From an uncultured Spartobacteria bacterium (GTDB lineage: Bacteria; Verrucomicrobiota; Verrucomicrobiia; Chthoniobacterales; JAATET01): a stretch of 9,917 nt of DNA. Position numbers and translations under genes: made by a program. Shown piece by piece: positions 1 through 7,023 of this stretch. Each line of letters begins with the position of its first letter. The first letter of the stretch is position 1. Location: the NCBI GenBank assembly GCA_937901895.1, contig CALGTD010000198.1, positions 1 through 9,917 of the forward strand, written 5' to 3'. A model generated the notes under the pieces. It saw only the letters and a list, made by a program, of their open reading frames with translations. It did no database searches and was not told the DNA's origin.

Positions 1-2701
<2,701 letters not shown>

Positions 2702-2736
2702 GAGAGAATGAAAATGAGCTGTAGAGCGAACCGTCC

Positions 2737-2764
2737 TTGATATCAGGCAGACATGGCGTGTCAA
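2737..2764 (-). promoter_or_regulatory. Sigma70-like promoter candidate for ppdK
   Basis: Read on the minus strand, a perfect -35 TTGACA (2764-2759) is followed by a 16-nt spacer and a -10 TATCAA (2742-2737, 4 of 6 consensus bases). Transcription would begin near 2730 and give a leader of about 30 nt before the ppdK ATG at 2701. This suggests that ppdK has its own promoter and is not simply read through from the PUR gene 211 nt upstream. It is a consensus match only. Confidence 0.5.
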
Positions 2765-2912
2765 CGCGTCGCACACGCGAATTGATTCCGGTCAGACCAT
2801 TGAAGTTCCGGATGGACGGGCGTCCGGCGGGCGGGAGAATCAACGTTGCTTGCGTGACGGGTATCCGAATCGCGGTTGCCGGAATACTGCCCGGAGCTGC
2901 GGATTCAGCCGC

Positions 2913-3119
2913 TCAGGACGCGGCCGTGGCGGCCCCAGCGACCTCGTCGAAGAGACGCGCGAACTCGGGCAGACCCGTGCTCGGAATGATGATCGAGTTG
3001 CGGCGGCCGTGCGCTTCCTCGGTAATGCGGACGAATTTTCCGCGTTCGTTTTCGCGATACTCGATGAAGAAGTGCTTGCGCTCGATCTGCAAGTCACGGG
3101 CCTGGATGATATTGTCCAT
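2913..3119 (-). CDS. Small PUR-domain (PurA/DUF3276-type) RNA/DNA-binding protein
   Basis: A 68-residue protein starting MDNIIQARDLQIERKHFF. It resembles the bacterial single-repeat PUR family (DUF3276; the Borrelia relative is BpuR), which binds single-stranded nucleic acid and usually forms dimers so that two repeats make one PUR fold. The characteristic pattern is visible: ERKHFFIEYRENERGKFVRI (about 13-32), forming paired beta strands with alternating aromatic and basic residues; then a G-R-R-N-S-I-I-I-P strand (about 38-46); then an amphipathic helix (PEFARLFDEV). The tail is short and Ala-rich. There is no second repeat. It lies 73 nt downstream of rnr in the same direction and 211 nt upstream of ppdK. 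The ATG at 3119 is the only sensible start; no Shine-Dalgarno is seen. The family call comes from the sequence pattern; the in vivo role is unknown, and RNA binding is inferred from the family. Confidence 0.85.
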   Translation of the reverse strand: MDNIIQARDLQIERKHFFIEYRENERGKFVRITEEAHGRRNSIIIPSTGLPEFARLFDEVAGAATAAS

Positions 3120-3156
3120 TCGGTCTGTTTACGGCTTGTCGATGGCTGGTTCGCGC

Positions 3157-3184
3157 AATATCGCCCACGCGCGCCGCGGGACAA
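3157..3184 (-). promoter_or_regulatory. Weak promoter candidate for the PUR gene
   Basis: In the gap between rnr and the PUR gene, the minus strand reads TTGTCC (3184-3179), a 16-nt spacer, then GATATT (3162-3157); each box matches 4 of 6 consensus bases. Transcription would start near 3150, about 30 nt before the ATG at 3119. The spacer consists almost entirely of a GC-rich hairpin, so the element could equally be a processing or attenuation structure on an rnr read-through transcript. Confidence 0.25.
3164..3180 (-). other. GC-rich hairpin between rnr and the PUR gene
   Basis: On the minus strand CCCGCG and CGCGTGGG can fold into a 6-bp stem (one G-T pair) with a 5-nt GCGCG loop, 13 nt past the rnr stop codon. 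No U-tract follows, so it is not a standard intrinsic terminator. It could protect the rnr 3' end or separate expression of the two genes. Confidence 0.35.
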
Positions 3185-3193
3185 GCGCAAATG

Positions 3194-5365
3194 TTATGAT
3201 GCCGGTTTGAAGTCCACCTGTTGCTTGAACATGTCCACGCGCGCGACGATCACCTCGATATCCTGCCCCGCCGCATAGGTGCGACGCGTCCTTTTCCCGA
3301 CGAATCGCCCACGGGCCGCGTCGTGCGTGTAAAAATCGTCGTCCAGCGCGGAGACGTGGATCAGACCGGTGAGCAGAAATTCCGGCAACTCGACGAGCAG
3401 GCCGTAGTTGCGCACTTCGATGATGCGGGCGGGGAACACGCCGCCCCGGCGCGAGGAGATCTGGAGCTGGAAAAATTCCAGTTTCTTGAGTCGCGTGGAT
3501 TCGCGCTCGGCATCGGCCGCGACGCGCTCGGTGTTCGAGATGTGCTCGGAGATCGTGGCAAGCTCGGTGGACGATGGGCCGCGCTTGGTCAGCCCGAGTT
3601 TCCGCTCGAGCGAGCGATGGACGACGAGGTCGGCGTAGCGCCGGATCGGGCTCGTGAAATGCGCGTAGTCCGCTTTCGCAAGGCCGTAGTGGCCGAGCGG
3701 CTCGGGTGAATACGCGGCCCGCTTGAGGCTTTTGAGTAGCGCGATCTTGAGCGCATTCTCGAAGGCCTGGCCCTTCATGGCAGCGATCAGCCGGACGAGA
3801 TTGTCGCGCTGGACGAGGTCTCCGGCCTTGAGCCCGTAGGTCTGCGCGATCTCCCGGTATTCCGCAAGCTTGTCCGGATCCGGGCTCTCGTGAATGCGGT
3901 GGATCGTGGGTTGTTTCGCGAGCTTGAGCTCCCTGGCGACGCACTCGTTGGCGAGCAGCATCAGCTCCTCGATGAGCTGATGGGAAATGTCGTTCTCGAC
4001 CTTCTCGAGACGCACGGGTTTTCCGTTTTCGTCGAGCCAGACCTTCACCTCGGGGAAGTCGAGATCGAGCGAGCCTTTCGCGAAGCGCTTTTTTCGCAGC
4101 AACGAGGAAAGTTCCCATGCCGTGTGCACACGACGCTCGAGTTCCGTGCGGGGTTTCCGCTGCAGGATCGCGAACGCCTCCTTGTAGGTGAGTCGTGCGG
4201 CGCTGCGGATCACGGTTTTCGCGAAGCGCACTCGATGCACCCGACCCTGTCGCGACACCTCCGCGAAGCAGGAAAATGCCAGCCGGTCGACGTCCGGTTT
4301 CAAGCTGCAAATGCCGTTGCTGAGCGCCTCCGGAAGCATCGGAATCACACGGTCGGCGAGATACACGCTGTTTCCGCGCGAGATGGCTTCGCGGTCGAGC
4401 TTTGTCCCCGGCCTCACGTAATGGGACACGTCGGCGATGTGCACCGCGACGCTCCAGCCTTCCTTCGTTTTCTGCACCTCGATCGCGTCGTCGAAATCCT
4501 TCGCGTCGTCGGGGTCGATCGTGAGAATGAACCGGTCGCGGAGATCTTCGCGTTGTGCGGCCTCCTTTGCAGGCACCTGCGGCGCGATCCGCTCCGCCTC
4601 GCGGATCACGTCATCCGGAAACTTCTCGGGCAACCGATGCTTCCGAATGATCGAAAGCATGTCCACTCCCGGGGCTCCGGCCCTTCCCAGCAGCTCCACC
4701 ACACGGCCCTCGGGATTGATGTGGCGCGACGGCCAGTCCTCGAGCTTCGCGACGACCTTGTCCCCCGGCTGGGCGCCCATTTCCCGCGGGGGCGCCGGCA
4801 CGTAGAGGTTGTGGACGAAGCGGGGATCGTCCGCGACGACGTAATAGAAATTTTTCGACTTCTGCAGCGTGCCGACGATGGTTTCGTTGGCGCGGACAAG
4901 AATGCGGATGACGCGTCCCTCGCGGCGTGCGGGTTGCGGTTTTCCCCGGCGCCAGTCGACGGCCGATGCGGGCGGATCCTTCACGATCCGGGCAACCACG
5001 CGATCGCCATGCATCGCGGTCCACGTGTTTTCGGCGCTGATGTAGAGGTCGGGCACGCCCTTCTGCTCGCTGAGCAGGTGCGCCGCGCCGCTGGGATGAA
5101 CCTGCAGAACGCCCGTCACAAGATCCGCCTCGCGCGGCACGACGTAGCGGTCCTTCCGGACGCGGGCAATCTCGCCGGCGGTCTCCATCTGCGAAAGCAC
5201 CGCACGCAACTCCCTCCGGCGGTCGGCGGAGAGATTCAGCTTTTTGGAAATCTCGATCTTGTCGAGGGGACGGTCGCGAACGAGGTCGAGGATTTGCTCG
5301 CGGAGCGGCTTCGGGCGGGCGGTCGCGGCCCGGCGCTTGCGCGGTCGCGGATGATTGGCGGACAC
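3194..5365 (-). CDS. rnr: Ribonuclease R (RNB/RNase II-family 3'-5' exoribonuclease)
   Basis: Processive 3'-to-5' hydrolytic exoribonuclease able to degrade structured RNA; it acts in the cytoplasm in mRNA and rRNA turnover. With the GTG start at 5365 it is 723 aa. Order of parts: basic N-terminal segment, winged-helix HTH (about 19-79), cold-shock OB domains (about 80-235), RNB catalytic domain (about 270-600), and an S1 domain (about 642-715), ending at VDFKPAS. The RNB active-site motif TIDPDDAKDFDD gives D284, D290, D292 and D293, equivalent to the four metal-binding aspartates of the E. coli enzyme. The second signature HYGLAKADYAHFTSPIRRYA is intact at about 559-578. There is no long Lys-rich tail as in E. 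coli RNase R. An upstream in-frame GTG at 5443 would give 749 aa but would run to within a few bases of the divergent pseudopilin start and adds non-family sequence, so 5365 is preferred. The start is less certain than the identity. Confidence 0.95.
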   Translation of the reverse strand: MSANHPRPRKRRAATARPKPLREQILDLVRDRPLDKIEISKKLNLSADRRRELRAVLSQMETAGEIARVRKDRYVVPREADLVTGVLQVHPSGAAHLLSEQKGVPDLYISAENTWTAMHGDRVVARIVKDPPASAVDWRRGKPQPARREGRVIRILVRANETIVGTLQKSKNFYYVVADDPRFVHNLYVPAPPREMGAQPGDKVVAKLEDWPSRHINPEGRVVELLGRAGAPGVDMLSIIRKHRLPEKFPDDVIREAERIAPQVPAKEAAQREDLRDRFILTIDPDDAKDFDDAIEVQKTKEGWSVAVHIADVSHYVRPGTKLDREAISRGNSVYLADRVIPMLPEALSNGICSLKPDVDRLAFSCFAEVSRQGRVHRVRFAKTVIRSAARLTYKEAFAILQRKPRTELERRVHTAWELSSLLRKKRFAKGSLDLDFPEVKVWLDENGKPVRLEKVENDISHQLIEELMLLANECVARELKLAKQPTIHRIHESPDPDKLAEYREIAQTYGLKAGDLVQRDNLVRLIAAMKGQAFENALKIALLKSLKRAAYSPEPLGHYGLAKADYAHFTSPIRRYADLVVHRSLERKLGLTKRGPSSTELATISEHISNTERVAADAERESTRLKKLEFFQLQISSRRGGVFPARIIEVRNYGLLVELPEFLLTGLIHVSALDDDFYTHDAARGRFVGKRTRRTYAAGQDIEVIVARVDMFKQQVDFKPAS

Positions 5366-5449
5366 GACGGTAATCTGCTGGGCGGCCCTTGAAGTGACAA
5401 GAAAATGCTTGCCTGTGGCGCTGGCGGGGCGAAATTTCCCCACGCAATC

Positions 5450-5986
5450 ATGACTTCCTCCCGTTTCACTCGCGCCTTCACGCTGATCGAGCTTCTTGTC
5501 GTCATCGCGATCCTCGGCATTCTCATGTCGCTGCTGTTCCCGGCGGTGGGCAAGGCCCTTTACAATGCCAACAAGGCACGGGCGAAAAATGACGCCACCC
5601 AGATCGTCATGGCGATCAAGGGCTACGAGACGGAATACAACCGCCTTCCCGAAGTCGGCAGCGAGGGCACGAATGCCAACACCGTGGAGTTGATGAACAT
5701 CCTTTCCGGCCAGGATGACACCGCCAATCCGCGCGGGATCGTGTTTCTGGAAATTCCGCGGGCGAAGAACAACAAGAACGGCGTTCAGGGTTCCGGTGGC
5801 ACGATCAGCTCCGGCTGGATGGATCCGTTTGGTCAGCTCTACGAGGTCCGGATCGATCAGGACTACAACAACGAGGTTACCGGCCCCAACAGCGAAGTGA
5901 TCCGCACCAAGGTGATTGCCTGGTCCACGGCCGACCCCAACCGCACGAAGAACGACGCGACCAAATTCGCGAAGTCCTGGGAATAA
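5450..5986 (+). CDS. GspG-like type II secretion/type IV pseudopilin
   Basis: A 178-residue prepilin-like protein. The leader MTSSRFTRA is followed by FTLIELLVVIAILGILMSLL, a class III prepilin signal with cleavage expected between Ala9 and Phe10. Mature Glu5 (residue 14), needed for methylation and assembly, is present. The -1 residue is Ala, not the canonical Gly. The hydrophobic helix (10-30) anchors the protein in the inner membrane and packs it in a pseudopilus. The C-terminal half has SGWMDPFGQLYEVRID (about 123-138), similar to the DPWG-x-x-Y pattern of GspG-type major pseudopilins. No cysteine is present. The start is the ATG at 5450; an upstream ATG at 5405 would only add a non-pilin leader. 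It is divergent from rnr and 15 nt before a tRNA gene. No secretion machinery genes are adjacent, so it may be an orphan pseudopilin of the kind common in Verrucomicrobia and Planctomycetes. The substrate or partner cannot be inferred. Confidence 0.9.
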   Translation: MTSSRFTRAFTLIELLVVIAILGILMSLLFPAVGKALYNANKARAKNDATQIVMAIKGYETEYNRLPEVGSEGTNANTVELMNILSGQDDTANPRGIVFLEIPRAKNNKNGVQGSGGTISSGWMDPFGQLYEVRIDQDYNNEVTGPNSEVIRTKVIAWSTADPNRTKNDATKFAKSWE

Positions 5987-6001
5987 GGGGATTTTTCAGA
6001 C

Positions 6002-6072
6002 GCGGGTGTAGTTCAATGGTAGAACGGCAGCTTCCCAAGCTGCATACGAGGGTTCGATTCCCTTCACCCGCT
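6002..6072 (+). tRNA. tRNA-Gly (anticodon CCC)
   Basis: Complete cloverleaf of 71 nt. The acceptor stem GCGGGTG (6002-6008) pairs perfectly with CACCCGC (6065-6071), with discriminator T at 6072. The D arm is GTTC/GAAC with loop AATGGTA. The anticodon stem GCAGC/GCTGC holds loop TTCCCAA, giving anticodon CCC at 6034-6036, which reads GGG codons. The T arm has loop TTCGATT. The 3' CCA is not encoded and must be added by the nucleotidyltransferase. It lies only 15 nt after the pseudopilin stop codon on the same strand. No separate promoter is obvious, so it may be processed from a shared transcript. Confidence 0.97.
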
Positions 6073-6555
6073 CTTTTCGCGTAGAGCGCACGCTGAAATT
6101 TGCGTCATTCTCGCGGCTTTTTCGAGGGAGCTTGCGAGTCACCTCGTAGCGATCCATTCCTGTCGCTGCAAGCGCCGGCGGGGCACCGCGGTCCATCGAA
6201 TAGCCGTGCAAGTAGCCCGCATTTTGAAGCGTCGCGCTGACCGGTGCAGGTCGAAGCTGGATGCGGTTTCCGCGGAGAGGCAGGGGCACTGATGATCGTG
6301 CGCTCAGATTGCGCGGTCCCGGCCCGAAACTTGGAACGTCCCCGGTTTTCTTCGATGCCAGGTTGTATGGTGCAATGGAACCGGTGGCATTTGACGGACC
6401 ATTGAGCAGACAGTGAGGTCGGATACAAAGCTTCGGCTCCGAGATGTGGACGAGGTCTGCTGGAAATTAAGGGGAATTGAAGGCGACACTCTTCCGAAAT
6501 GAGGAAGAGAATCCAAATTGATGGATCCCAGCGAGTTGTGGCTCCTGTGTCCAAA

Positions 6556-6597
6556 TTTATACATGATATAAACACCTACCGATAATCAATGCGATTA
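6556..6597 (+). promoter_or_regulatory. AT-rich island with two 5-nt-spaced inverted repeats
   Basis: Two short perfect inverted repeats with identical 5-nt spacers sit next to each other: TTTATA-catga-TATAAA (6556-6572) and TAATC-aatgc-GATTA (6583-6597). Their centres are 26 bp apart and they lie just upstream of a TTGACA box at 6605. The surrounding DNA is far more AT-rich than the rest of the window. The layout fits regulator-binding half-sites or an UP-like element, but no regulator gene is adjacent and the arms are short. Confidence 0.35.
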
Positions 6598-6604
6598 ATT
6601 TCTT

Positions 6605-6633
6605 TTGACATCCTGCGCCCCACTCGCTGTCAT
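6605..6633 (+). promoter_or_regulatory. Sigma70-like promoter candidate upstream of the repeat-protein gene
   Basis: A perfect -35 TTGACA (6605-6610) is followed by a 17-nt spacer and TGTCAT (6628-6633; 4 of 6 matches to TATAAT). It is directly downstream of the AT-rich inverted-repeat island. If used, transcription starts near 6640, leaving a leader of about 380 nt before the ATG at 7021. No nearer promoter stood out. Confidence 0.35.
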
Positions 6634-7011
6634 TCTCGCCGGTTGTGGCTGTATGAAGGTGTTGCTGTTCCCCCTATCAGCGTCCCCGTTGGGCTTCGCT
6701 GCGACACGGTTGTTGTGCGCCACCGATCCTGATTTCGAGGAACGCCCTTCCGCGAGAATGAGATCGACGTTTTCCGCGGTTGTTGGGTCGGCCAGTCACG
6801 CCCTTCGCAATTTCCTGGATCAGGCGCAGTTCGTGGAGATCGAAGCGCACGCCTGCGGTTCCTTCGACTCACACTCCATTCCCGTTCACCGCGAGTGCGT
6901 CGCGCAAGGAACGGCGGCTCTACTTCGGTTTTTCGTGTGCGGCATACGAAACGCGGTGCGTCCGCTCAAAGAGCTTCCTCGTCAAATTAAACGACTCAAA
7001 ACTCGACCCCC

Positions 7012-7023
7012 CATACATGTATG
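7012..7023 (+). promoter_or_regulatory. Perfect 12-bp palindrome covering the start codon of the repeat protein
   Basis: CATACATGTATG is its own reverse complement and ends with the G of the ATG at 7021-7023. It also contains an out-of-frame ATG at 7017 that reads only six codons before stopping (7035-7037). It may be a DNA operator, a translational decoy, or chance. Confidence 0.35.

Larger units (their letters stand above)
6073..7020 (+). other. Gene-poor stretch, 948 nt, between tRNA-Gly and the repeat protein
   Basis: I see no convincing protein or RNA gene here. Reading frames on both strands are short, compositionally random and without recognisable motifs. The stretch holds a 7-bp perfect hairpin (6489-6509, CTCTTCC/GGAAGAG, 7-nt loop, no U-tract), an AT-rich island at about 6550-6604 with two small inverted repeats, and a TTGACA promoter candidate at 6605. 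The last 390 nt (6630-7020) could be a long untranslated leader of the repeat-protein gene or the remains of a decayed gene. A minus-strand run at about 6868-6780 has mildly protein-like composition but is broken. Confidence 0.6.

Noticed and set aside
2808..2827. CCGGA/TCCGG inverted repeat as a terminator of the PUR gene
   Set aside because: Only 5 bp with a 10-nt loop, 86 nt beyond the stop codon, and no U-tract follows.
3890..5392. A 500-codon open frame on the plus strand, antisense to rnr
   Set aside because: Same artefact. The opposite strand carries the conserved RNase R, and the antisense protein has no recognisable motif.
5405..5449. Earlier ATG for the pseudopilin
   Set aside because: It adds MLACGAGGAKFPHAI, which is unlike a prepilin leader. 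The ATG at 5450 gives a normal nine-residue leader.
5996..6289. A 97-codon minus-strand frame ending in KGIEPSYAAWEAAVLPLN
   Set aside because: The end is the antisense translation of the tRNA-Gly gene, a well-known false protein tail in databases. The part before it (6073-6289) has a faintly coding look but no family resemblance.
6489..6509. Perfect 7-bp hairpin as a terminator
   Set aside because: No U-tract follows on either strand, and it is over 400 nt from the nearest upstream gene end.
6105..6575. A 156-codon minus-strand frame in the gene-poor stretch
   Set aside because: Random-looking composition, no motifs, and it crosses the AT-rich island. No support as a gene.
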